The notes below the pieces were generated by a model. It made no database searches and was not told where the DNA came from. It was given only the letters and a program-made list of their open reading frames with translations. A DNA stretch of 64,000 nucleotides from Desulfatitalea alkaliphila (lineage in GTDB: Bacteria > Desulfobacterota > Desulfobacteria > Desulfobacterales > Desulfosarcinaceae), in contig NZ_JALJRB010000009.1 of the NCBI RefSeq assembly GCF_022968795.1, positions 1 to 64,000 of the forward strand. Reading direction: 5' to 3'. This document shows positions 25,791 through 34,778 of the stretch, one piece after another. Made by a program: the position numbers and the translations under genes. Each line of letters opens with the position of its first letter. Positions within the stretch are counted from its first letter, which is position 1.

Positions 25791-28700
25791 TTATTGGGTC
25801 AAGCACTCGGCGAACAAGGCATCGGTCTTGGCGATGAGCTGTTGATCGGTGAAGTGTTTCAGGGTGATGGCCTTGCCCGGGCATTCGGAGACGCAGCAGC
25901 CGCAGCCCTGGCACCCGGCCGGATCGATGACCGCGTAGCCCTCCGAACCGATATAGGGCACATGATAGGGGCAGGTGCGCACGCAGGTCAAGCAGACCGC
26001 GCACTTGTCCGGATCCACGATGGCCGTCACACCGCCCACCCAGATGGTCTCCTTGCTCAGAATGGTCGAAGCGCGGGAGACCGCCGCCTGGGCCTGGGCG
26101 ATGGTTTCGTCGATGGACTTGGGATAATGGGCCAGGCCGGCCATGAAGATCCCCTCGGAGGAGAAATCCACCGGGCGCAGCTTGGCGTGGGCCTCGACCA
26201 GAAAGCCCTCGGCGTTGATGGGCACCTTGAACAGCTCGAACAGATCCTTGTTCTCGTTGGGCAGCACCGCTGTCGCCAGCACCAGCAGGTCGGGGTTGAG
26301 TTCGATGGGCCGTCCCAGGATGTGATCCTTGACCGTGACGCTGAGTTGATCGCCATCGGCAGCCACGTTGGGGGCCGAGGCCAGGTCGAAACGGATGAAG
26401 ATCACACCCAGCTCCCGGGCCTTGCGGTAGAGGTCTTCCCGGAAACCGTAGGTGCGGATGTCGCGGTAAAGGATAAAGACGCTCATCTCCGGCTTGCGCT
26501 CCTTGAGTGCGATGGCCGACTTGACGCTGTGAGTGCAGCAGATGCGGCTGCACGAGGGGCGCTCCTCGGTGCGCGAGCCCACACACTGGATGAAAACGGC
26601 CGTGTCGGCCGCGGCGATGCGTTCGTCTTCGGCGGTCATGGCCTCGTCCATCTGCTGGTGGGTCAGAATGGCGGGGTGCTGACCGTACTGGTATTCGGTG
26701 GGCTGGTACTCCTTGCCGCCGGTGGCCAACACCGTTACGCCGTGCTCGATGGCGGTGGTCGTCATGGTGGTGCCGCCGGTGGCCACCGTGCTGGTGAAGT
26801 GGCCCAGAATGCCCGCGGTTTCAACCACCTCGCTGTTGAGATGCAGACGGATTTTAGGGTGGTTGCTCACCCGCTCGATGAGCTTTTCCACGTAGGGCCG
26901 CACTTTTTCTCCCTGCCAGGTGGCGCGCAGCCACAGGGCGTTGCCGCCCAGATGATCTTCCCGTTCCACCAGATCGGTTTGAAACCCCTGATCGGCCAGT
27001 CCTAAAGCAGCCTCCATGCCGGCCACGCCGCCGCCCACCACCAGGGCCGTCTGTTTGACCTCCAGGCTCACCTGGTGCAACGGCTCCACATAGGCCGCCT
27101 TGGCCACGGCCATGCGCACCAGGTCCTTGGCCTTTTCGGTGGCCTTGGCCGGATTGTTCATGTGCACCCAGGTGTTCTGATCGCGAATGTTGGCCATTTC
27201 GAAAAGATATTTGTTCAGGCCGGCCTCGCGGATGGTTTCCTGGAACAGGGGCTCGTGGGTGCGCGGCGAACAGGAGGCCACCACCACCCGGTTGATGCCC
27301 ATTTCCTTGATCACCTCTTTCATCTTGTCCTGGGTGTCCTGGGAGCAGGTGAACAAGTTGTCTTCCACGTGCACCACGTGGGGCAGGTTCCTGGCATACT
27401 CACGCACCGCCGGCACATCGGCCACGCCGCCGATGTTGATGCCGCAGTTGCAGACAAAAACGCCCACCCGCGGCGCCTGGTCGGCCACATCCAGCTCGGG
27501 CGGCAACTGCTTGGCCCGGATCAGCGTACCCCGGGCGGCCGTCAGGTTCTTGGCCGAAGCGGCCGCGGCGGCGGACGCCTCCATCACCGATTGCGGAATG
27601 TCCTTGGGTCCCTGGAACACGCCGCAAACGTATATCCCTTCTTTGTTGGTGGCTACCGGCGCCAGATCGCTGGTCTGGGCGAACTGGTGGCCATTGAGAT
27701 CGATGCCCACGGTATGGGCCAGTTTGATCGCCGCTTCGTTGGGCGCCAGCCCCACGGAGAGGACCACCATGTCGAAGAGCTCTTCGATCAGCTCGCCCTC
27801 TTCATTCACATAACGCAGTCGTAGATTGTCACCTTCCACCGGGTCGATGGTGTGTACCCGCGAACGGACGAAGCGCACCCCTTTTTCGTTCTCGCAGCGC
27901 ATGTAGTAGCGTTCGAAATCCTTGCCGTAGGTGCGCATGTCCATGAAGAAGACGGCGGTGTCCAGATCTTTACTGCTATGCTCCTTGGCGATCACCGTCT
28001 GCTTGGCGGCGTACATGCAGCACACCGCCGAACAGTAGCTGTGGTCGCACTTATTGATATCCCGCGAGCCGATGCACTGCAGCCAGGCGATCTTCTCCGG
28101 CTCCTTGTGGTCCGAAGGCCGGATCAAGTGCCCCTGATATGGGCCGGACGCGGAAAGAATCCGTTCGAATTCCAGGGCGGTGACCACGTTGGGATGCTTG
28201 GCATAGGCGTAGTATTCGTGCTTGCTCGGATCGTAGGGCGAAAAGCCGGGGGCCAGGATCAAGGAGCCCACCTCCACCACCGTGCGCTTGGGCTGCATCT
28301 CGTGGTTAACCGCCTTGGCCAGGCACGCCTCCACGCACTGGTAGCATTCCGAGCAGATGCCGCACTTGAGACAGCGGTCGGCCTCCAGTTTGGCCTCTTC
28401 TTCGTTGTAACCGAAGGAGACTTCCAAAAAGTTGCACTCCCGCGCCTCGGGATCCAGGCAGCGCACGGTCACGCGCTTTTTCTTCTCTTCATAGGCCGTC
28501 TCCGGCTTGACGTATTCCCACTTTTTCTCGCGACCTTCCTTCAGATCCAGGCCGTTGACGAAACGGTGAATGCTTTCGGCGGCCTCCTTGCCGCAGGCCA
28601 CGGCATCCACCACCGATTTGGGGCCGTAGAAGGCATCGCCACCGGCGAACACCCATTCGATGGGGGTTTGCAGGGTGACCGGATCGGCCTCCAGGCCGCC

Positions 28701-30254
28701 GGGGCGGGAGATGGCGATCTCCTGCTCCTTGATGCCCTCCAGGTTGGTGCTCTGGCCGATGGCGATAATTACCGTGTCGGCGAAAAAGGGCTGGCAAGCG
28801 TTGTCGTCGTACTGCGGACTGAACCGGCCGTCCTCGTCGAAGACCGTCGTGCAGGTCTTGAACTCGAGGCCCGACACCTTCTTGTTCTTGTCGATGAAGA
28901 AGGATTTCGGACCGAAACTGTTGACGATTTGGATGTCGCCCTCCAGGGCCTCTTCGATCTCGTGCTCCCAGGCCGGCATCTCTTCGCGCTTCTCCAGGCA
29001 GATCAGGGTGACATTCTTGGCCCCCTTGCGCTTGGCGGTCAAGGCTACGTCGATGGCCACATTGCCGCCGCCCACCACCAACACATCCTCGCCGATGACC
29101 ACCTCCTTGCCCATGGCCGCGTCGCGCAGGAATTCGACCCCTTGCAGCACTCCTTCGGCATCCTCGTTTTCCACGCCCAGTCGCCGGCCGCCGTGCAAGC
29201 CGATGGCCAGGAAACAGGCCTTGTACCCCTCTTTTTGCAAGCTCTCCAGGGTGACCTCCTTGCCGAAGGTGACACCACAGCGGATCTCCACCCCCATCTG
29301 CCGGATCACATCGATCTCCTCGGCCAGAATGTCGCGCGGCAAGCGGTATTCGGGAATCCCTACGCGCATCATGCCGCCGGGTTCGGGCAGCTTTTCGAAG
29401 ATGGTCACCCCGTACCCTTTGAGGGTCAGGTAGTAGGCCGCCGTCAGGCCGGCGGGGCCCGCGCCGATCACGGCGATCTTCTCATCCCGCTTATCCGCCT
29501 CAACGGCGGGAATGTAGGTGTCACCGCTCTGGCGCTCGTAGTCGGCCAAAAAGCGGTGCAGTTCGCGGATGGCCAGGGGCTGGTCCACCTCGTTGCGGGT
29601 ACACTCCCCTTCACAAGGGTGGTGGCACACACGGCCGCACACGGCCGGGAAGGGATGGTCCTGCTTGAACAGCTTGAGGGCTTCCTTGTAACGGCCGTCG
29701 TTGATCAGGGCGATGTAGCCCTGAATGCTTACATGGGCCGGGCAAGTGGCCTTGCAGGGCGCCGTGCCGCGCTTTTCGATAGCGTAGGCACTGGGCATGC
29801 CCTGGGGATAGAGCTTGAAGGCCGCCTTGCGTTCGCGCAATCCCTCGTCGAAAGTGTTGGGCATCTCGATGGGACACACCTTGCTGCATTCGCCGCAGGC
29901 CGTGCACTTGTCCAGGTCCACATACCGGGGCCGTTCCAGCAGGGTGACCTTGAAGTTGCCGGCCTCGCCCTCCACCTTTTCCACCTCGGTCATGGTGTAC
30001 AGATCGATGTTCAGGTGGCGCCCCGCCTCCACCAGTTTGGGGGAGATGACGCACATGGAACAGTCGTTGGTGGGAAAAGTCTTGTCCAGCTGGGCCATGA
30101 CACCGCCGATGGCCGATTTTTCCTCCACCATTTTGACCAGGTATCCCGAATCGGCCAAATCCAGGGAGGCTTGAATGCCGGCGATGCCGCCGCCCACCAC
30201 CATTACGGAACCGACCACGCTTTTTTTAGAATCCGAACTGTTTTCAGGTTGCAT
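25791..30254 (-). CDS. HdrA / NfnB(GltD)-like / HdrA fusion flavoprotein
   Basis: A 1487-residue multidomain iron-sulfur flavoprotein. Residues 1-150 are HdrA-like: FAD motif GGGIAGIQAS at 21, TNDCSMC at 63, cluster CTACGECSKVCP at 117. Residues about 160-580 are inserted and resemble the NADPH-dependent GltD/NfnB subunit: Cys-rich start (CKATCPAH, CGRVCHHPCEGEC), GAGPAGLTAAY at 264 and a second nucleotide motif GGGNVAIDVAL. HdrA resumes at about 635 with CLKCGICSECYQCVEAC and CSAVCCMYAAKQ. A second HdrA spans about 920-1487 (CNCGINIGG, GGGVAGMEAAL, CSRICCTHSVK) and ends with two [4Fe-4S] motifs, CAVCLTCVRTCP and CQGCGCCVSECP. It is first in the mvhD-metV-metF operon. Confidence 0.9.
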   Translation of the reverse strand: MQPENSSDSKKSVVGSVMVVGGGIAGIQASLDLADSGYLVKMVEEKSAIGGVMAQLDKTFPTNDCSMCVISPKLVEAGRHLNIDLYTMTEVEKVEGEAGNFKVTLLERPRYVDLDKCTACGECSKVCPIEMPNTFDEGLRERKAAFKLYPQGMPSAYAIEKRGTAPCKATCPAHVSIQGYIALINDGRYKEALKLFKQDHPFPAVCGRVCHHPCEGECTRNEVDQPLAIRELHRFLADYERQSGDTYIPAVEADKRDEKIAVIGAGPAGLTAAYYLTLKGYGVTIFEKLPEPGGMMRVGIPEYRLPRDILAEEIDVIRQMGVEIRCGVTFGKEVTLESLQKEGYKACFLAIGLHGGRRLGVENEDAEGVLQGVEFLRDAAMGKEVVIGEDVLVVGGGNVAIDVALTAKRKGAKNVTLICLEKREEMPAWEHEIEEALEGDIQIVNSFGPKSFFIDKNKKVSGLEFKTCTTVFDEDGRFSPQYDDNACQPFFADTVIIAIGQSTNLEGIKEQEIAISRPGGLEADPVTLQTPIEWVFAGGDAFYGPKSVVDAVACGKEAAESIHRFVNGLDLKEGREKKWEYVKPETAYEEKKKRVTVRCLDPEARECNFLEVSFGYNEEEAKLEADRCLKCGICSECYQCVEACLAKAVNHEMQPKRTVVEVGSLILAPGFSPYDPSKHEYYAYAKHPNVVTALEFERILSASGPYQGHLIRPSDHKEPEKIAWLQCIGSRDINKCDHSYCSAVCCMYAAKQTVIAKEHSSKDLDTAVFFMDMRTYGKDFERYYMRCENEKGVRFVRSRVHTIDPVEGDNLRLRYVNEEGELIEELFDMVVLSVGLAPNEAAIKLAHTVGIDLNGHQFAQTSDLAPVATNKEGIYVCGVFQGPKDIPQSVMEASAAAAASAKNLTAARGTLIRAKQLPPELDVADQAPRVGVFVCNCGINIGGVADVPAVREYARNLPHVVHVEDNLFTCSQDTQDKMKEVIKEMGINRVVVASCSPRTHEPLFQETIREAGLNKYLFEMANIRDQNTWVHMNNPAKATEKAKDLVRMAVAKAAYVEPLHQVSLEVKQTALVVGGGVAGMEAALGLADQGFQTDLVEREDHLGGNALWLRATWQGEKVRPYVEKLIERVSNHPKIRLHLNSEVVETAGILGHFTSTVATGGTTMTTTAIEHGVTVLATGGKEYQPTEYQYGQHPAILTHQQMDEAMTAEDERIAAADTAVFIQCVGSRTEERPSCSRICCTHSVKSAIALKERKPEMSVFILYRDIRTYGFREDLYRKARELGVIFIRFDLASAPNVAADGDQLSVTVKDHILGRPIELNPDLLVLATAVLPNENKDLFELFKVPINAEGFLVEAHAKLRPVDFSSEGIFMAGLAHYPKSIDETIAQAQAAVSRASTILSKETIWVGGVTAIVDPDKCAVCLTCVRTCPYHVPYIGSEGYAVIDPAGCQGCGCCVSECPGKAITLKHFTDQQLIAKTDALFAECLTQ

Positions 30255-30386
30255 TGACTGTCCTCTGCTTCAATTTTGGGTCTGCCAGGATGGGCCGCGC
30301 CCATCGACCATCACCGTTGACGCGCCAGGGGTATCCCCTTGTCCAGCGACGCGATTGTATTTGGTTTTCGACACCGGGTACAAATT

Positions 30387-30402
30387 AGCAACAGCCGTGC
30401 CA
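30387..30402 (-). promoter_or_regulatory. Consensus sigma54 (-24/-12) promoter of the hdrA-mvhD-metVF operon
   Basis: Read leftward, TGGCACG-GCTG-TTGCT matches the TGGCAYG-N4-TTGCW consensus at every fixed base. It lies about 130 bases upstream of the fusion-gene ATG and points toward it. Transcription would start near 30375, giving a leader of about 120 bases. Confidence 0.8.
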
Positions 30403-30432
30403 CTCTATCGGCACCGGCACAACACATTGAAA

Positions 30433-30600
30433 TATTTCGGTATATTATTATGGCAAGGTTGAAAAGGCCTTATACGGCCACCTGAAATATACCGAAATGG
30501 TATGCCAGAATGGCCCATCAATATATAATACTTGTATGTTTTCAGATGGTTGTTTATATCTATGCCAAAATGGCGCGCATCCAATTTCGTGCCAAAATGG
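30433..30600. repeat. TGCCARAATGG-type repeats, probable activator sites
   Basis: TGCCAGAATGG (30503-30513) and TGCCAAAATGG (30563-30573 and 30590-30600) occur three times in the same orientation. A related TACCGAAATGG lies at 30490-30500, and TACCGAAAT appears inverted at 30433-30441. They lie roughly 30-215 bases upstream of the sigma54 promoter, where enhancer-binding activators dock, and also directly before the activator gene. Confidence 0.6.
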
Positions 30601-30629
30601 AACGATGGCAGTGGAAGGGAGTACAATTC

Positions 30630-32006
30630 ATGAGCAGCCGCATCATACTTGTCGACGATGATCACGACTACTTGGAGTTGCTGGCCGGCAAGCTCCGGTC
30701 CCTCGGTTACACGCGGTTACGCTTGGAGGACAGCCCCTTGGCCGCGGCCGCGGCCTTTGATGCCGGCGAGAGCTTCGATGTGGCCCTGATCGACATGACC
30801 ATGCCTGAAATGGACGGCATGGCCTTGCTGGAACGCATCAAGAACACCAGTCCCGGAACCGAATGCATCATGGTCACAGCCATCAACGAAGCCCGCACCG
30901 CGGTGGATTGCCTGCGCAAGGGCGCCTACGACTACCTAGTCAAGCCGGTGGCCAAGGATGTGCTGGCGCTGACCTTGCCGCGGGCCTTGGAGCGCAAGCG
31001 GCTGTTGGATATCCTGGATATCGAAAAACGGCAGGCCCACCCCGCGCTGTCCAACCCTGCCCCCTTCGAACCGATTCTGACCCAGAATGCGGCCATGCAA
31101 CGCATTCTCAAAGAGGCCGAACTGCATGCCTCCAGCAACGTGCCCATTCTGATCACCGGCGAAAGCGGCACCGGCAAGGAGCTGCTGGCCCGCGCCATCC
31201 ACAATGCCAGCTCCCGGTCGCAACATCCGTTCACGCCGATCAACATGGCCTCCATTTCACCCCAACTGTTCGAGGCCGAGTTCTTCGGTCACACCCGCGG
31301 CGCCTTCACCGGGGCCACCGCGCCAAGGGCCGGCTTCCTGGAGCACACTGATCGCGGGACCCTTTTTTTAGACGAAATCGGGGATTTGCCCTTGGAACTG
31401 CAGGGTAAGCTGCTGCGGGTGTTGCAGGAGGGGGAGTTTTCGCGAGTTGGCAGCAATGAAAGAATACAGGTGGACTTGCGGTTCATCGCCGCCACCAACG
31501 AGGATCTGGACCGCATGATCAGCCGCAAGGCTTTCCGCAAGGACCTGTTTTACCGCATCCGGGGCGGCTGGCTCCACCTGCCGCCGCTGCGGGAGCGGCA
31601 GGAAGACATAGAGCTGCTGACCAATGTCTTTTTAAGCAAATACGCAGAATATCCCCGCGGTGCCCAACACATTGCCGAGGCAGCCCGCCGGCGGCTGCTC
31701 GCCTACCACTGGCCCGGCAATGTCCGCGAACTCAAATCGGTGATCCAATCGGCCGTCAACCTGGCCGGGGGCGCCACGTTGGATGTCATCCATTTGCCGG
31801 AACACATGCGCCATTTGCCCCAACAGTCCCATGCCCCCGCCGTCCAACCCGCACCCGCCGAGATCCGTCCCCTGGCCGAGGTGGAGAAAGCGCACATTCT
31901 GGCGGCATACGAGCGGTGCAAGCGCAACAAATCCAAAACGGCCAAAGTGCTGGACATCGGGCTCAACACCCTGCGCCGCAAACTCGCATCCTACGGAGTG
32001 GCATAG
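30630..32006 (+). CDS. Sigma54-dependent response regulator (NtrC type)
   Basis: A 458-residue activator. An N-terminal receiver (VDDDHDY, phosphorylatable Asp in ALIDMTMPE) is followed by an AAA+ domain with Walker A GESGTGKE, the sigma54-contact loop GAFTGAT, Walker B LFLDEIGDLP and the arginine-finger region PPLRERQEDIE. The C-terminal Fis-like helix-turn-helix ends in AKVLDIGLNTLRRKLASYG. All functional loops are intact. AAGGGAG precedes the ATG at 30630; the frame extends upstream only through the repeat region. It is transcribed away from the hdrA operon, whose promoter is sigma54-type, so it is the obvious activator of that operon. Confidence 0.92.
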   Translation: MSSRIILVDDDHDYLELLAGKLRSLGYTRLRLEDSPLAAAAAFDAGESFDVALIDMTMPEMDGMALLERIKNTSPGTECIMVTAINEARTAVDCLRKGAYDYLVKPVAKDVLALTLPRALERKRLLDILDIEKRQAHPALSNPAPFEPILTQNAAMQRILKEAELHASSNVPILITGESGTGKELLARAIHNASSRSQHPFTPINMASISPQLFEAEFFGHTRGAFTGATAPRAGFLEHTDRGTLFLDEIGDLPLELQGKLLRVLQEGEFSRVGSNERIQVDLRFIAATNEDLDRMISRKAFRKDLFYRIRGGWLHLPPLRERQEDIELLTNVFLSKYAEYPRGAQHIAEAARRRLLAYHWPGNVRELKSVIQSAVNLAGGATLDVIHLPEHMRHLPQQSHAPAVQPAPAEIRPLAEVEKAHILAAYERCKRNKSKTAKVLDIGLNTLRRKLASYGVA

Positions 32007-32012
32007 CGCACT

Positions 32013-33470
32013 CTATTTTTGACCGATGCGCGCCAGCAGTGCCACCAGGAAACGCCACACCTTTTCCACCGAAGGAATATGCATGCGCTCGGTGGGGGAG
32101 TGGGGATTCTCGATGTCCGGGCCGAAGGAGATCATCTGCATTCCGGGACTGCGCTCACCGATGATGGCGCACTCCAATCCGGCATGGATCACCTGCAGCA
32201 CGGGTTGCGCACCGAACAGCTCGGCATACACCGTACGGGCGGTGTTGAGCAGATCGGCGGCCATATCCGGTTGCCAGGGGGGATACTTGTTGCTGTCGCT
32301 GACTGTCGCGCCGGCCAGCGCGGCGATGGCGTGCACCTTGCCCGTCAGCGCGGCCAGGCGGGATGCAACAGCACTGCGCTGACTGATCAGAATGCACAGA
32401 TTGTCCCCTTCAACAACCACGGTGGCCAGATTGCTGGAGGTTTCCACCAACCCTTCCAGGGTGGTGGACATGGTGGCGACGCCGTCGGGCAGGGCCAACA
32501 ACAGGTTGATAATGCGCCCGGCAATATCGGCAACCCATACGGTATGCGGCGCCGTGGTCAACGGACGCACCTGGATGGACAACCCTTCATCCACGCCCTG
32601 CCATTCGGCACGCATGATCGCTTGTGCCTCGGCCGTGGCGGCCATCAGCGTTTGGACCGCCTCGGCCGGGCAGGCGATAACGGCCGTGGCATCCCGCGGG
32701 ATGGCGTTGTGCCGGGTGCCGCCGCTCAAAGTTGCAATGGCCGGAGCAATGCGGCTGCCAAGGTGCGCCAAAGTGCGCGCCAGCACCTTGTTGGCGTTGC
32801 CCCTTTGTTTGTCGATATCGATTCCGGAATGGCCACCCCGCAAGCCGCCCACCAGCACCTCGTAGGGGACCCAGCCCTCAGGAAACGGCTCGCGCACCAG
32901 GGCCATGGTAAGGGTGGTATCCATGCCGCCAGCACACCCGATGGTAAAGACCCCCTCGTCCTCGGAATCGAGGTTGATGAGGATGCGCCCGCTGATCAGT
33001 TCGGGGGGCAGCTCCTTAACACCGTTGAGTCCGGTTTCTTCATCCACCGTGAAGAGCAGCTCCAGGGGGGGGTGGTCCACCGCCGGATCCTCGGCCAAGG
33101 CCAAGGCGTAAGCCAGAGCGATGCCGTTGTCCGCCCCCAAGGAGGTGCGGTCGGCCGTGAGCCAATCCCCCTCGCGATGGGAGCGAATGGGGTCGCGTGT
33201 AAAATCATGCGGGGAATCGGGTGTCTTTTCACACACCATATCCATGTGGCCTTGCAGGATCACCGTGGGTCGTTCCGCCATGCCGGAACTGGCCGGCACG
33301 CGCACCACCAGGTTGCCGGCCGCATCTTCATCAATGGCAAACCCCCGTGCTGTCGCCCAGTCGGCCAACCAGCGACCCAGACGGGCTTCGTTTTTCGAGC
33401 ACCGCGGGATGGCGTTGATCTGCTCGAAATAGTCCAAAATCTTATTTAACGCAGCAGCGTTTTGATCCAT
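32013..33470 (-). CDS. pepD: Aminoacyl-histidine dipeptidase, PepD
   Basis: A 485-residue M20-family metallopeptidase that splits Xaa-His and other dipeptides in the cytoplasm. Metal-site motifs are visible: QGHMDMVCEK, SLGADNGIAL, the catalytic DEETGLNGVKEL, and the late MQMISFGPDIENPHSPTERM, typical of PepD. The length matches the family. AGGAG is located before the ATG at 33470. It is convergent with the sigma54 activator, with only six bases between the ends. Confidence 0.9.
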   Translation of the reverse strand: MDQNAAALNKILDYFEQINAIPRCSKNEARLGRWLADWATARGFAIDEDAAGNLVVRVPASSGMAERPTVILQGHMDMVCEKTPDSPHDFTRDPIRSHREGDWLTADRTSLGADNGIALAYALALAEDPAVDHPPLELLFTVDEETGLNGVKELPPELISGRILINLDSEDEGVFTIGCAGGMDTTLTMALVREPFPEGWVPYEVLVGGLRGGHSGIDIDKQRGNANKVLARTLAHLGSRIAPAIATLSGGTRHNAIPRDATAVIACPAEAVQTLMAATAEAQAIMRAEWQGVDEGLSIQVRPLTTAPHTVWVADIAGRIINLLLALPDGVATMSTTLEGLVETSSNLATVVVEGDNLCILISQRSAVASRLAALTGKVHAIAALAGATVSDSNKYPPWQPDMAADLLNTARTVYAELFGAQPVLQVIHAGLECAIIGERSPGMQMISFGPDIENPHSPTERMHIPSVEKVWRFLVALLARIGQK

Positions 33471-33733
33471 CGCACACTCCTTTTGGAAAGCTTCGCCGAC
33501 GGCCGCCCCACTCAATTGGGGAACAGCCCGAACCCTTGCTATACCTCTTTCAACGACAACAACGCAAGGCGCATCGAAGTATCAAATTCTCCTTGCGGCG
33601 ACCCCCTCGATGTGGTCTAAAATAAGGCCGTTGCAAGCGGCCCGGTCACACCGCCGCGAATGGTGCCGATGGCAAACGACCAGAGGCCGCGCTTTTGAAA
33701 CGGCTTACTTCAACACATCAAAGGATGCAATTT

Positions 33734-34579
33734 ATGAAACAATGGAAATGCATGGTTTGCGGCTTTGTACACAAGGGGGAAACGCCCCCGGACAAATGCC
33801 CGGTCTGTGGGGCCGACAAAAGCCAATTCATTCTGCTGGACGAAACCGCAGACGATGAGCCGGCACAACCCGCTTCCGCGCAAGGAACAGGCGGTGCTTC
33901 GGGCCCGGCACGCAAATGGCGCTGCACCGTTTGCGGCTACATTCATGAAGGCCCCGAACCGCCCGACAAGTGCCCTGTATGCGGCGCCGACAAAAGCATG
34001 TTCGAGCCTGTGGAAGACAGTGATGCGAAAGAGGCTGGCGGCGGCGCCAGGACCGCAGCAGGCAGCGGCGCCACCGCCGAAGCGACAGCCGAAGCGGCTC
34101 CCGAAGGCCCGGCTTGGGCGCGACGGTTAAAACCGAGCGGCCGCTGGGAAGAGATGAGCCACCACCTCACGCGCCTGCACGGCCATCCCATCGCGGTGCA
34201 CATCCCCAACGGGCTATTGCCCGTTTCGGTCTTCTTCACCTTGGTGGCCCTGCTGTTTGGCGCCGCCGGCTTTGCCACCGCCGCGAAGTACAACACCATC
34301 ATCGTAGCGCTTGCCATGCCCTTGGTGGTCGCCACCGGCTGGGTGGATTGGATCAATCGTTTCGCTGGTCGCATGTCCCCCGTCTTTCGCATGAAAATGA
34401 TTTGCGCCGCCGTGGTGACAGGGCTGTCCATCATTCTCGCCATCTGGTGGCTTGCCAAACCCGACCTCTACCAGGACGGTCTTTTCGGCAACTTCTTTTT
34501 TGTGGTGCTCAATCTGGGCAATTTGGCCGCCGCCGGTGTGGCGGGTTGGTACGGCGGCAAACTGGTTTTCACCAAATAG
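33734..34579 (+). CDS. Tandem rubredoxin-like domains fused to a membrane domain
   Basis: A 281-residue protein with two rubredoxin/rubrerythrin-type iron sites, each CxxCG...CPVCGADKS (residues about 6-35 and 63-92), joined to an Ala/Gly/Glu-rich linker. Four hydrophobic segments (about 160-280) follow and resemble the DUF2231 family of small membrane proteins. It probably passes single electrons at the membrane, perhaps for oxygen or peroxide defence. The ATG at 33734 follows AAAGGA. A strong hairpin follows the stop. Confidence 0.8.
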   Translation: MKQWKCMVCGFVHKGETPPDKCPVCGADKSQFILLDETADDEPAQPASAQGTGGASGPARKWRCTVCGYIHEGPEPPDKCPVCGADKSMFEPVEDSDAKEAGGGARTAAGSGATAEATAEAAPEGPAWARRLKPSGRWEEMSHHLTRLHGHPIAVHIPNGLLPVSVFFTLVALLFGAAGFATAAKYNTIIVALAMPLVVATGWVDWINRFAGRMSPVFRMKMICAAVVTGLSIILAIWWLAKPDLYQDGLFGNFFFVVLNLGNLAAAGVAGWYGGKLVFTK

Positions 34580-34599
34580 TGCCCAAACGGACATTTGCT

Positions 34600-34634
34600 C
34601 CCCGCAAACCCTTTGTCGACAAGGGTTTGCGGGG
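34600..34634. terminator. 14-base-pair hairpin terminator
   Basis: CCCCGCAAACCCTT and AAGGGTTTGCGGGG are exact inverted copies around a 7-base loop (TGTCGAC), 20 bases beyond the rubredoxin-fusion stop. There is no T-run, so termination may be weak or bidirectional, serving also the convergent methyltransferase gene. Confidence 0.55.
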
Positions 34635-34778
34635 GCAAACCAACCAGACCCCCAAAATCGAGCGATCAACAACCCCCCAATACGATCGCATGGATAACCG
34701 CCAGCCGTCGAATTTGATCCTCTCAGGCTTTTTCTGTTCGAAACACCCTCTATTTGGCAAAAACCACCGCAAAACCCC

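Noticed and set aside
27852-30257. An 801-codon open frame on the rightward strand
   Set aside because: It is antisense to the HdrA fusion gene, has no recognisable domain and arises from GC-rich codon bias. The leftward gene has many clear motifs.
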